The position numbers and the translations under genes were made by a program. This document shows positions 9,364 to 16,872 of a stretch of 64,000 nt of DNA, piece after piece (position 1 is the first letter of the stretch; the number at the start of each line of letters is the position of its first letter). A model generated the notes under the pieces. That model saw nothing but the letters and a program-made list of their open reading frames with translations, did not search any database and was not told where the DNA came from. Origin of the DNA: a virus; IMG/VR virus record IMGVR_UViG_3300037348_000049, positions 1 to 64,000 of that record. One strand, written 5' to 3'.

Positions 9364-9470
9364 AAAGTAGGGTAAAATTATCCCTAGGTGGAGCGCCTCT
9401 CGTTTTTACGCAGAGTCCCTCGGCCTTGACTGTAATCAAGGATGCTAGACATCCAAAAATAACTGGCCTA

Positions 9471-9476
9471 GGAGGT
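9471..9476 (+). promoter_or_regulatory. ribosome binding site deciding the capsid gene start
   Basis: GGAGGT lies 3-4 nt before the in-frame GTG at 9480. The longer alternative, TTG at 9426, has no purine-rich sequence in front. I therefore prefer GTG 9480, although the short spacing keeps this uncertain. Confidence 0.5.
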
Positions 9477-9479
9477 ACA

Positions 9480-11627
9480 GTGTACGACCAGATAAAGACT
9501 CAGCTAGATGCAATTTCTGAGCTTGGTGACGAACAAGTCGCAGAGCTACAAGCAGACATCATCTCGCAGTTTGAAATGGTTGAGGGTGAAGACCCGACTC
9601 CTGAGACAGTTGATGCTATGACGTTACTAGCTGACTCTCTAGACATGGTACGCGGAGAACTATCAAACCGCGAAGCTCAGACTGCAGAACTTGCAGCCCG
9701 TGCTGCTGAAGCTACTGCCCGTGTCAAGGGTGGAGCAGAGGACGTCGGAGAGGAAATGGCCATGACCGAAGATGAGCCTATGGTAGAGGAAGCCCCTATG
9801 GAAGAAACTCCAGAAGAGGTAACCCCTGAGACCGAGGTAGAGGCAGAGGAAATGCCAGCCGAAGAAGAGGAAAAGGAAGAGGAAGAAGAAGAGATGTCAA
9901 TTAAGGCATCCGCTTCTGACGAGACCTCCCTCGAGGCTGCAGGAGACGCCGTTGTCGAAGAGACTACAACCGAAACTGAACTTTCTACCGAAGAGGTAGC
10001 AGAAGTTGTAGTTGAAGAAGCTGTCGCAGAGACTTCAGTCGAGACTGAGGCTGCCATCGAAGAAATCACTGAAGCTACAACCGATACCGAAGCAGAGTTC
10101 TCTGCTGAGGGAGAAGTTGTTACCGAAGAGGTTATCGAGGTTGTCGAGGACGCCACAATCGAAGCATCAACTAATCAGGTAGACGGTTCTGAACTATCAA
10201 CCCCAACCGAAGAATCCGCCGAACTATCTACAGAGGAGACTGCAGAAGCAGTTGCCGAAGTGGTAGAAGAAGCAGAGCTTTCGTCAGAAGAAATTATTGA
10301 AACATCAACAGCTCTCGTAGAAGAGCAGAAGGAGCAGGCAGTGACCGCTGCAGCTGAACAGCCTTTCGAGGCCCCAGCCGACCGTCAACCAGTAGTTCGG
10401 GTAACAGAGGCTCCAGTGGCAATCACTGCTGGCGCTGACATTCCTGGATACACCGCGGGAAGCACTATTAATAGCATGTCTGATGTTGCTCAGGCCATGG
10501 AAAAGAGACTTCACTCTCTTCGCCGTGTAAACGGTGGCGACGGAGAGCAGCACATTGTTGCATCTTTCACCACACAGTACGCAGAAGACCGCATATTGTC
10601 CTCAGACCCTCTAGAGAACGCTGCAAAGATTGAGGCTGTAACTTCCTCAGAAGCACTTATTGCTTCTGGTGGACACGCTGCCCCAGCCGAAGTCCGCTAT
10701 GAGGTCTACAGCATTGGTGGCACCACCGCACGTCCAGTTCGTGACGCACTTCCTGCGTTCCAGGCTGACCGTGGTGGCGTTCGCTTCGTAACTCCTCCAA
10801 TCCTGTCTGCTCACGCAGATGCTGTTGGTGTATGGACTGCTGCTACTGACGCTACCCCAGGTGGCGCAACAAAAGCTAGCCTTACCGTTGTTGCTGCTGG
10901 AGAAAACGTAGTATCAACTGACGCTGTAACTCTACAGATGCAGTTCGGTAACCTAATGACTCGCGCGTACCCAGAGTTGATCGCTCGTCACAACGAGCTT
11001 GGTCTAACTCAGCACGCACGCGAGGCAGAGGTTAACTTGCTGTCCGCTATTGGTGCAGCATCAACCTCTATCACTACCACCTCACTAATCGGCTTTGGTC
11101 GCGACTTCCTAGTCCAGATCCGCCGTGCAGCAGCTGGTTACCGTAGCCGTCACCGCCTATCGCCAGACGCTCGCCTAAAGGCAATCGTCCCAGCTTGGGT
11201 GTATGACGCAATGTCCGCTGACTTGACTCTGTCAATGCCAGGCGACGGAACCCTAGGTGTCGGCCAGTCCGAGATCAACGGTTACCTAGCCGGTGCAAAC
11301 GTCGACCTAATTGCATCTCTTGATGCAGGCGCTTTTGGCGCACAGGCTACGGGCGTTATGACCGAGTTCGCAGACAGCTTCGACTGGTACCTATTCGCCG
11401 AAGGAACATTCTTGTTCCTAGACGGAGGTACCCTGGACCTCGGAATCATCCGCGACTCCAGCCTGGTCGGCACCAACGACTACAAGATGTTCGTTGAGAC
11501 CTTCGAGAACGTTGCCAAGGTTGGCATCGAATCTCTAAAGGTAACTTCAACCATCTCGGTCAACGGTGTAGCCGCTGCCCTACGCGACACCACTGGTGGC
11601 GCTGCTGCAGCTGCAATCGAGCTCTAA
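9480..11627 (+). CDS. scaffold-major capsid protein fusion
   Basis: From GTG 9480 the product is 715 residues (733 from TTG 9426). Residues 1-70 are helical. Residues about 90-290 form a very acidic, Glu/Val/Thr/Ala-rich low-complexity region that resembles a scaffolding delta-domain. From about residue 325 to the end is an HK97-fold-like major capsid domain, with the PVRDALPAFQADRGG...VRFVTPP stretch and a C-terminal fold typical of actinophage capsid proteins. Fusing scaffold to capsid is known in HK97-type phages, and the upstream protease would remove the N-terminal part during maturation. The C-terminal half has codon use biased to C/G-ending codons compared with neighbours, as expected for a highly expressed protein. 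A strong hairpin follows the stop. Confidence 0.88.
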   Translation: MYDQIKTQLDAISELGDEQVAELQADIISQFEMVEGEDPTPETVDAMTLLADSLDMVRGELSNREAQTAELAARAAEATARVKGGAEDVGEEMAMTEDEPMVEEAPMEETPEEVTPETEVEAEEMPAEEEEKEEEEEEMSIKASASDETSLEAAGDAVVEETTTETELSTEEVAEVVVEEAVAETSVETEAAIEEITEATTDTEAEFSAEGEVVTEEVIEVVEDATIEASTNQVDGSELSTPTEESAELSTEETAEAVAEVVEEAELSSEEIIETSTALVEEQKEQAVTAAAEQPFEAPADRQPVVRVTEAPVAITAGADIPGYTAGSTINSMSDVAQAMEKRLHSLRRVNGGDGEQHIVASFTTQYAEDRILSSDPLENAAKIEAVTSSEALIASGGHAAPAEVRYEVYSIGGTTARPVRDALPAFQADRGGVRFVTPPILSAHADAVGVWTAATDATPGGATKASLTVVAAGENVVSTDAVTLQMQFGNLMTRAYPELIARHNELGLTQHAREAEVNLLSAIGAASTSITTTSLIGFGRDFLVQIRRAAAGYRSRHRLSPDARLKAIVPAWVYDAMSADLTLSMPGDGTLGVGQSEINGYLAGANVDLIASLDAGAFGAQATGVMTEFADSFDWYLFAEGTFLFLDGGTLDLGIIRDSSLVGTNDYKMFVETFENVAKVGIESLKVTSTISVNGVAAALRDTTGGAAAAAIEL

Positions 11628-11641
11628 AAAGTAATTGAATA

Positions 11642-11690
11642 GGGTGGCTCCCCGGGCTTAGGCTCGGGGGGCTCCCACCCCCTAAATTTT
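11642..11690 (+). terminator. GC-rich hairpin after capsid gene, terminator-like
   Basis: GGGTGG at 11642-11647 pairs with CCACCC at 11675-11680, and the interior adds CCCCG/CGGGG pairing with a small internal loop. The stem is followed by CCTAAATTTTAAG, a short A/T-rich run. It could terminate or attenuate transcription after the capsid gene, giving more capsid mRNA than downstream message. Confidence 0.6.
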
Positions 11691-11712
11691 AAGTTCTTAA
11701 GTAAGGAATGAA

Positions 11713-12576
11713 ATGGCTTTCACTAAGACAGGCGTAGTATCGGCACCCGCAATCGTGCCATCCGCCTTTGGTCTACTTGCTGTTGTTGAGCCAGAGAACG
11801 CTCCAGGAGAGGACCAGTGGGTCCGAGGTTTTGCCCAAGAATGGGAAACCACCGTACAGGAGCTCAAAAACTGGGATGACACAGACAGCACCAGCGGATC
11901 TGTAGTTGCCGGCGGAGTTATCAACTACTACGATGACATCAAGCCGTTTTTTATCGAATTGACCGAGACGCGCTCGGGACTAAGTTTCAACGCTATTGAC
12001 AGAATTGCTAGACTGTCTCGTCAGATCGAAGGCATGAGCCAGAAGTCCATAGAGGCAGAACTTTGGGACGGTGCTATCCGTAAAGGAGAGTCGCACGACA
12101 ATAAAGCCCTATCTGATGCCGGAACTGCTTTAGTTAACAGTGGAACTGCACTTGGTGCTATTTTAGCCCTTGCTGAACTAGAGCGCTCAATGGCGGTTGC
12201 TTCAAATGCCGGTGAGCTTGGAGTAATCCACATGACCAGCGATGTAGCTTCGCTTCTAAATAATAGATTAGAGACGTCAAAAGACGGAACTCTTGTCACT
12301 AGGCTTGGCACCCCTGTAGTTGTGGGTGCAGGCTATTCAGGTAATGGCCCAACAGGTGCAACTGGTGCTGCTGCATCAGGCATCAACAAATGGATTTATG
12401 GCACAGGCGCTGTCAAGGTATACCTTGGTGACGTCGACGTCGTAAACGACAATCTAGCGCAAGCTTATGACGTGTCGGGTAATGCAAATGACATGCGTAT
12501 CAAGGCAATCCGCCCAGCGGCAGTTTACTTTGACACATCCATCCACCTAGCTGTCAGAGTTGATCTAACAGCTTAA
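11713..12576 (+). CDS. second capsid-like protein
   Basis: A 287-residue protein with start ATG behind AAGGAATGAA. The middle (residues about 100-200) has the helical spine followed by a beta-rich C-terminal half ending in HLAVRVDLTA, which reads like an HK97-fold or encapsulin-like shell protein. Some actinophages encode separate hexamer and pentamer capsid subunits, and this gene directly after the main capsid gene fits that or a decoration role. A short Gly/Thr/Ala loop lies near residue 210. Assignment is by general resemblance and position, not by a diagnostic motif. Confidence 0.6.
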   Translation: MAFTKTGVVSAPAIVPSAFGLLAVVEPENAPGEDQWVRGFAQEWETTVQELKNWDDTDSTSGSVVAGGVINYYDDIKPFFIELTETRSGLSFNAIDRIARLSRQIEGMSQKSIEAELWDGAIRKGESHDNKALSDAGTALVNSGTALGAILALAELERSMAVASNAGELGVIHMTSDVASLLNNRLETSKDGTLVTRLGTPVVVGAGYSGNGPTGATGAAASGINKWIYGTGAVKVYLGDVDVVNDNLAQAYDVSGNANDMRIKAIRPAAVYFDTSIHLAVRVDLTA

Positions 12577-12600
12577 TCAAGAAATAAGGAGAATAGCTAA

Positions 12601-13635
12601 ATGGCTACTCAAGAATATGCAGCCAGCATTCAAGGTGTGTCAGTCCGTGTCACTCGCCTAGATTCAGCTGGCAACCTGCTAAACGGCCCTGGAGACAGCT
12701 ATGTAACTAGCGGCTTCATGCGTGCCTCGTTCACCCCAGAGTATGAAGAAGGCGACGAGATCACCGAAAAGAACGCTAATGGCGTTGTTTGCGTGACCTA
12801 CAAGGCTCCGGACACTCTAAAGCGAATCACTATGGAACTTGCTATCTGCGAGCCAGACTCTGAGCTATCTGCTCTTATCTCTGGTGGACTGTTGCTACGT
12901 AAGAACGTGAACGGAGCCAATAAGTCAATTGGTTACGCATCACCTGGTGTCGGCGACGACCCAGCTGGTAACGGTGTTGCAATTGAAGCCTGGTCTCATG
13001 CTGTAAAGGAAGGCAAGAAGGCTAATGTTCTTCCCTACTTCCACTGGGTATTCCCATATGCAAAACTACGTCTATCAGGTGACCGTGTTATTGAAAACGG
13101 CATGCTTGCCACTACTTTCGAAGGCTACGGGCTAGGAAATGCCACCTTTATGTCTGGACCCGACGGCCGCTGGGAGTTCCCAGTTGCTGCAGAGCGTCCA
13201 TACAGCTACTCGCGTGCTGACTGGGCCCCAACTGGCCTGTCCGGGTTCTTTACCTGGGACAGCGTGTCTGGTGGCTACACTGAGATCACTAACCTAGATA
13301 CAAGTGCCAAGTTCAATGTAACTAAGAAAGAGATCCTCTCTAACAAGGCAATCCTTACACTTGAGGACACTCATGGATTTACGGTTGGCGAAACTGTCAA
13401 TGTTGAGGGAATTGATTTGACCTACAACGGTACATACACACTGACTAACGTAACTGCCAAGACAATCTCTTACGCTAAGGTTGCTGCAGATGCTGGCGTA
13501 ACCACCGTAACTGCACCTACTGCTTTGGTGTTCTCACCAACATCAACTTCCGAAGGTCAGTACAACGTCCCAGGTAACATCAACTTCAATGCTGATGTAA
13601 CTGTAGACAACGTAATTCGTTCAAACGAGGACTAA
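12601..13635 (+). CDS. major tail protein
   Basis: A 344-residue protein with a good ribosome site (AAGGAGAATAGCTAAATG). The first 230 residues match the pattern of actinophage major tail tube proteins: a beta-rich start with GVSVRVTRLD, then ASFTPEYEEGDEI and a KRITMELAICEPD segment, and a GVAIEAWSHA stretch before the C-terminal half. The last about 90 residues are Thr/Val-rich and look like an added Ig-like or beta-sandwich surface domain. A strong terminator follows, as is common after an abundant structural gene. Its position ahead of the neck genes is usual for this phage type. Confidence 0.75.
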   Translation: MATQEYAASIQGVSVRVTRLDSAGNLLNGPGDSYVTSGFMRASFTPEYEEGDEITEKNANGVVCVTYKAPDTLKRITMELAICEPDSELSALISGGLLLRKNVNGANKSIGYASPGVGDDPAGNGVAIEAWSHAVKEGKKANVLPYFHWVFPYAKLRLSGDRVIENGMLATTFEGYGLGNATFMSGPDGRWEFPVAAERPYSYSRADWAPTGLSGFFTWDSVSGGYTEITNLDTSAKFNVTKKEILSNKAILTLEDTHGFTVGETVNVEGIDLTYNGTYTLTNVTAKTISYAKVAADAGVTTVTAPTALVFSPTSTSEGQYNVPGNINFNADVTVDNVIRSNED

Positions 13636-13652
13636 GCGAAAGTTAAGTAGCT

Positions 13653-13706
13653 AAACGGGCGATGCGTCTCTTGGTATCCTAGATACTGGATGCATTGCCC
13701 GTTTTA
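13653..13706 (+). terminator. intrinsic terminator after major tail gene
   Basis: AAACGGGCGATGC at 13653-13665 pairs with GCATTGCCCGTTT at 13692-13704 (13 bp with one G-U), with an inner GTATC/GATAC hairpin in the loop, and the 3' arm runs into TTTTA. This is a clear rho-independent terminator shape. Confidence 0.8.
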
Positions 13707-13720
13707 CTTAGAAGGACATC

Positions 13721-14806
13721 ATGGCTAGTAATTTATGGATAACGACCGAAGAGCTGGGTAACTACGGCTTCACTGAATATGCTGACGAGGCAGTTCAGGT
13801 TGCGTCTAACCTACTCTGGGCCATGTCGGGCAGAAAGTATACTGGTGTCACAATTGTTACGGAGAGGTATACCTGCACTCTTAGAAACAACCGCATGGGG
13901 CCTTCTAAAAACACTAATAGTGCAGTGCTTTTTGGTGGAAGTGTCTATAACATTCCCTCTAGTGACTACGATGAGTACTCGGAGCTGACTGCAGATGGCA
14001 CGTCTGCGGACTCTAGAATAAAACTTCGCGGTCGTCCAGTTACGAAGATACATTCGATGCGAAACAGCCAGGGAACCATTATTGATCCTAGTAACTATTA
14101 CCTAGTAGATCACTCAACTATTCACGTCAGTGCGGGAACTCCTTGGACTCCTTGTAATACTGAAATCACTTATTCTTATGGAATTCCCGTCCCCGTAGCA
14201 GGCAAAATGGCAGCTCGTAAATTGGCCATTGAGTTTGCTCGCTTGTGGTCTGGTGATGAAGATTGTGAACTGCCTCAGCGCGTTACGTCTGTGTCACGTC
14301 AGGGAGTGTCTTACACAATCCTAGATAACCAAGAGTTTATTGATGAGCTGCGTACCGGAGTATATGAGATTGATTTATTCCTAAAAGTAGTAAACCCGGA
14401 TAATGCTCGCCGAAAAGCAAAAGTATTTTCTGTAGATGCTCCAAGAGCTCGCAGGTACACACCAAAGACAGTAGAACTTCCCAAGAACTCAGATTATGAT
14501 CTTGTATCCAGTATCGGGTCCACTGTTACTTGGGATTCATCGCCTATCCTTGATCTATCTCCTCTGTTCCCCAACCCCTCACTAGAAGTGAGGTTGAGAA
14601 ATTACGGAGGCTCCAAATCCGTTATATTGGATTCTTCCGATATCAGTGCAGACGAGTCCTTGCTGACAGTTTCGTTCACCATCCCGTATGCGAAAGCCAA
14701 TGCCGCTCTTGGCATGGTTGACCCGGGGACCTGGGAACTCTGGTCAACTGCCGAAGGCTCGGTAGAAGAACTTGCATCTGGAAACCTCCAGATCAAGATG
14801 TATTAA
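13721..14806 (+). CDS. head-tail connector (adaptor) protein
   Basis: A 361-residue protein with start ATG after AGAAGGACATC. Residues 1-210 follow the head-tail adaptor pattern: an N-terminal helical part (ITTEELGNYGF, ASNLLWAMSGRKY), a beta part with RGRPVTKIHSM, and a helical segment GKMAARKLAIEFARLWSGD before a C-terminal helix. The last about 110 residues are a separate beta-rich extension that most connectors of this kind lack. It likely joins the portal ring at the bottom of the head to the neck. It is the first gene after the terminator, so it probably starts a new transcription unit or depends on read-through. Confidence 0.78.
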   Translation: MASNLWITTEELGNYGFTEYADEAVQVASNLLWAMSGRKYTGVTIVTERYTCTLRNNRMGPSKNTNSAVLFGGSVYNIPSSDYDEYSELTADGTSADSRIKLRGRPVTKIHSMRNSQGTIIDPSNYYLVDHSTIHVSAGTPWTPCNTEITYSYGIPVPVAGKMAARKLAIEFARLWSGDEDCELPQRVTSVSRQGVSYTILDNQEFIDELRTGVYEIDLFLKVVNPDNARRKAKVFSVDAPRARRYTPKTVELPKNSDYDLVSSIGSTVTWDSSPILDLSPLFPNPSLEVRLRNYGGSKSVILDSSDISADESLLTVSFTIPYAKANAALGMVDPGTWELWSTAEGSVEELASGNLQIKMY

Positions 14807-14819
14807 GAAAGAAGATATT

Positions 14820-15017
14820 ATGTCAGCTCAAACTAACTTCCGTGCCCAAGACATGCTAGGTGCTCCGCAGCCAAAAACCGCCCCTAAGGCTGTTAAAAAA
14901 ACTGCCGCGCCAAAGCCACCGGTTGAAAAAGCTCCGGAAGTAGAAGTAGAAGTAGAAGTAGAAGTAGAAGTAGAATTAGAAGAGTCCCCTGTACAGGAGA
15001 CCTCAACTGAGGAGTAA
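14820..15017 (+). CDS. small Ala/Pro/Glu-Val-rich protein
   Basis: A 65-residue protein from ATG 14820, which follows the connector gene by 13 nt. The centre is rich in Ala, Lys and Pro, and the C-terminal half is an EV dipeptide run coded by a GAAGTA repeat. It is predicted to be disordered. No function is recognised; position suggests a neck or assembly cofactor. An in-frame start at 14772 exists but would overlap the connector gene. Confidence 0.6.
   Translation: MSAQTNFRAQDMLGAPQPKTAPKAVKKTAAPKPPVEKAPEVEVEVEVEVEVELEESPVQETSTEE
14937..14972 (+). repeat. GAAGTA hexamer tandem repeat (6 copies)
   Basis: Six exact copies of GAAGTA code for Glu-Val repeats in the small protein. Such a perfect 6-bp repeat is open to slippage, and each unit change adds or removes two residues without breaking the frame. 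Confidence 0.9.
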
Positions 15018-15020
15018 CAC

Positions 15021-15524
15021 ATGATAATTGACCAATCAGGAGTTGCCGAAGGTGCTCTCAATCTGAAAAACATGCTGGACGGAATAGTCCCTCGGATTGA
15101 GGCAGCTTTTGCGGAGTACAATGTTGAGCTACCTAGTCGTCGCTACTGGACCATGGGTCAGCCGGCTATTGATTGTGATCAACTTGTTGTCTACTTTATA
15201 GAGGCATTCCTAGGAACTCCCGGTGAAGAGGTTGGGCAACCTCAGCGTTGCTACGTACCAAGGAGTGCCACTGTTGGCATCTCTATTGCGCGCGAGGTCC
15301 CGACTGTCGGTGTCAATGGTAGGCCCCCATCTGCTGAAAAAATTCAAGAGTACTCGGGTAAGTCTGCAATCGATTCTTGGGTACTCCTTGAGTCAGCCAG
15401 GAAGTTTGACATGTGGGATGAAACAGGCGGCTATGGACCGGGCATAGTAGTCAGTCTAGACGTTAGTCCACCAGAAGGTGGCTTTCAACTTGTCAACATG
15501 ACGTTGACAATGACAATACCGTAA
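15021..15524 (+). CDS. neck or tail-completion protein
   Basis: A 167-residue protein that begins 3 nt after the previous stop, with TGAGGAG as ribosome site. The order connector, this gene, HK97 gp10-like protein, tail chaperones places it among head-tail joining or tail-terminator proteins. A helical N-terminus is followed by a beta-rich part including RYWTMGQPAIDC and a C-terminal FQLVNMTLTMTIP strand pair. No catalytic motif is seen. Assignment rests mainly on gene order. Confidence 0.62.
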   Translation: MIIDQSGVAEGALNLKNMLDGIVPRIEAAFAEYNVELPSRRYWTMGQPAIDCDQLVVYFIEAFLGTPGEEVGQPQRCYVPRSATVGISIAREVPTVGVNGRPPSAEKIQEYSGKSAIDSWVLLESARKFDMWDETGGYGPGIVVSLDVSPPEGGFQLVNMTLTMTIP

Positions 15525-15534
15525 GGGGAACCAT

Positions 15535-16053
15535 ATGCCAAGAGGCTTACCAGACTCCTGGGGAACTTATGCTATAGGTAAAGCTGCTAGATCTTTTAAA
15601 AATGCAGGTCGAGGTCGCGGCGTAACCGGTGGCATAACTACAACTTATACCATTACTAAAGTCAACGTTTATAAGAGCGCCCTCAAAACTTTCCTGAATA
15701 CTCCAGCAGGCCCTCTGTGGCGCGAAGTGGAGAAGCGAGCGGTACTGGCGCAGATGCAGGCAAGAAAAAGTGTGGGAGTAAAAACGGGCGCATTAAGGTC
15801 CTCTATATACAAAAGACACCTAGGTAACTCCACTGGTCAGTATGTGGTAATTGGCTCAGATAAAAGCTACGCTTACGCGCATCACGAAGGTACAAAGCCT
15901 CACATAATTACTGCATCTTCCGGAAAGAACTTAAAGTTCTCTAAAAATGGAAGAATGATATATACAAGCAGTGTTTTTCACCCCGGGAATAGGCCAAATA
16001 GGTACCTCACGCGGCAGCTCAAATACTTCGTCAAGCCAAAAATAGTTATCTAG
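15535..16053 (+). CDS. HK97 gp10-like neck protein
   Basis: A 172-residue protein with a strong ribosome site AAGGGGAACCAT. Residues about 60-165 show the gp10-like pattern: a helix before VGVKTGALRSSIYKRH, then a beta region with YAYAHHEGTKPH and FHPGNRPNRYLTRQL near the C-terminus. Proteins of this family form a ring between the connector and the tail tube or act in tail completion. It fits immediately before the chaperone genes. Confidence 0.78.
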   Translation: MPRGLPDSWGTYAIGKAARSFKNAGRGRGVTGGITTTYTITKVNVYKSALKTFLNTPAGPLWREVEKRAVLAQMQARKSVGVKTGALRSSIYKRHLGNSTGQYVVIGSDKSYAYAHHEGTKPHIITASSGKNLKFSKNGRMIYTSSVFHPGNRPNRYLTRQLKYFVKPKIVI

Positions 16054-16125
16054 CACTTACGGTAGAATAGATACAGGTATTAACGTACCTTTATCAATAA
16101 ATGACTATAGAAAAGAGATGCAGAG

Positions 16126-16461
16126 ATGGCTGAAATGAAAGATTTTGGTAGCAATTTTGTAGGAGAAAAAGAATCCCCCAAGTTTAAGTTGCATGGGGAA
16201 GAGTTTGAGTGCGTTAAAGCTATTCAAGGAAAAGTTCTTCTAAACCTAACAGCTAAAGTAGCAAGCGAAGATCCCGCAGAGCAAGCAGCGATGATTACTG
16301 GATTCTTTAAAGATGTTCTTATCTCAGAGAGCTATGAACGCTTTGATGCCTTGCTCGATAGCAAAGATAAAATTGTAACCGTAGAGGCTCTTGGAGAGAT
16401 TGTTGGCTGGATAACTGGTCAGTTGACGGCACGCCCGGAAGAGCAGCCAAAGGTCTCCTAA
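16126..16461 (+). CDS. tail assembly chaperone, short form (G-like)
   Basis: A 111-residue acidic, helical protein just before an out-of-frame ORF and the tape measure gene, the standard place and size of the lambda G-type chaperone. The -1 frame is open from 16371, overlapping its last 30 codons, so a fraction of ribosomes can shift to make the longer form. The protein coats the tape measure during tail assembly and is absent from the finished virion in known systems. Confidence 0.82.
   Translation: MAEMKDFGSNFVGEKESPKFKLHGEEFECVKAIQGKVLLNLTAKVASEDPAEQAAMITGFFKDVLISESYERFDALLDSKDKIVTVEALGEIVGWITGQLTARPEEQPKVS
16447..16453 (+). promoter_or_regulatory. candidate -1 frameshift site of tail chaperones
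   Basis: Near the end of the short form the zero-frame codons are CAG CCA AAG GTC TCC TAA. AAG can re-pair as AAA in the -1 frame, giving a GCCAAAG-type site 9 nt before the stop. It is not a perfect X XXY YYZ heptamer, because CCA would re-pair on GCC. A CCCGGAA alternative lies at 16434-16440. The shift itself is well supported by frame overlap; the exact site is not. Confidence 0.5.
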
Positions 16462-16856
16462 CCTGGGCAGTCGATCTTTGGCACTACGTGAATGGAAAAG
16501 CCCTAACAATGAAAATAGACCTCAAGGAAATGAACGGAGAAGACATGTGCGACGTTTTGCACTACTTCTTTGAAGAGGACACCCACTACCAAAGTGGGGA
16601 GGAAGCCGAATCTGTGTCTAAGATGCGCACTGGGCTTTATGAATTGTATGGAATGCCATACAACTATGCAGTAGATAGCTCTGGTTCTAGTGCCGGCTCT
16701 GGTGGTCGTCAGTATATTAATGATCACGAAGATCTAGGCTTCCAGGATCCAGCTACAACAAAGTACATAAGCAAAGGTTTCACCCCTGCAACTGATGTTA
16801 AGGGTGAATCACTAGCACCATTTGGTGCACTACTAGACCCCCCTATCGGTGGATAA
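16449..16856 (+). CDS. tail assembly chaperone extension (T part, frameshift product)
   Basis: This is the -1 frame part of the long chaperone. The only late start, GTG 16488, has no ribosome site, and the residues before it (LLTWAVDLWHYVNGKALTM) read as genuine protein, so expression by frameshift from the short form is much more likely. The part beyond the slip includes an acidic helix pair (CDVLHYFFEEDTHY) and a Gly/Ser-rich C-terminus. Predicted fusion runs from 16126 to 16856, followed 16 nt later by the tape measure gene. Confidence 0.78.
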   Translation, partial: KGLLTWAVDLWHYVNGKALTMKIDLKEMNGEDMCDVLHYFFEEDTHYQSGEEAESVSKMRTGLYELYGMPYNYAVDSSGSSAGSGGRQYINDHEDLGFQDPATTKYISKGFTPATDVKGESLAPFGALLDPPIGG

Positions 16857-16872
16857 GGCATAAAGGCAGATC

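Noticed and set aside
9366-9390. TAGGGTAAAATTATCCCTA palindrome before the capsid gene
   Set aside because: Only five base pairs form at the ends, too weak for a terminator or operator call.
9677-10156. 159-residue leftward ORF opposite the capsid acidic region
   Set aside because: It is Ser/Thr/Ala low complexity, the complement of the Glu/Val/Thr codons, and has no ribosome site.
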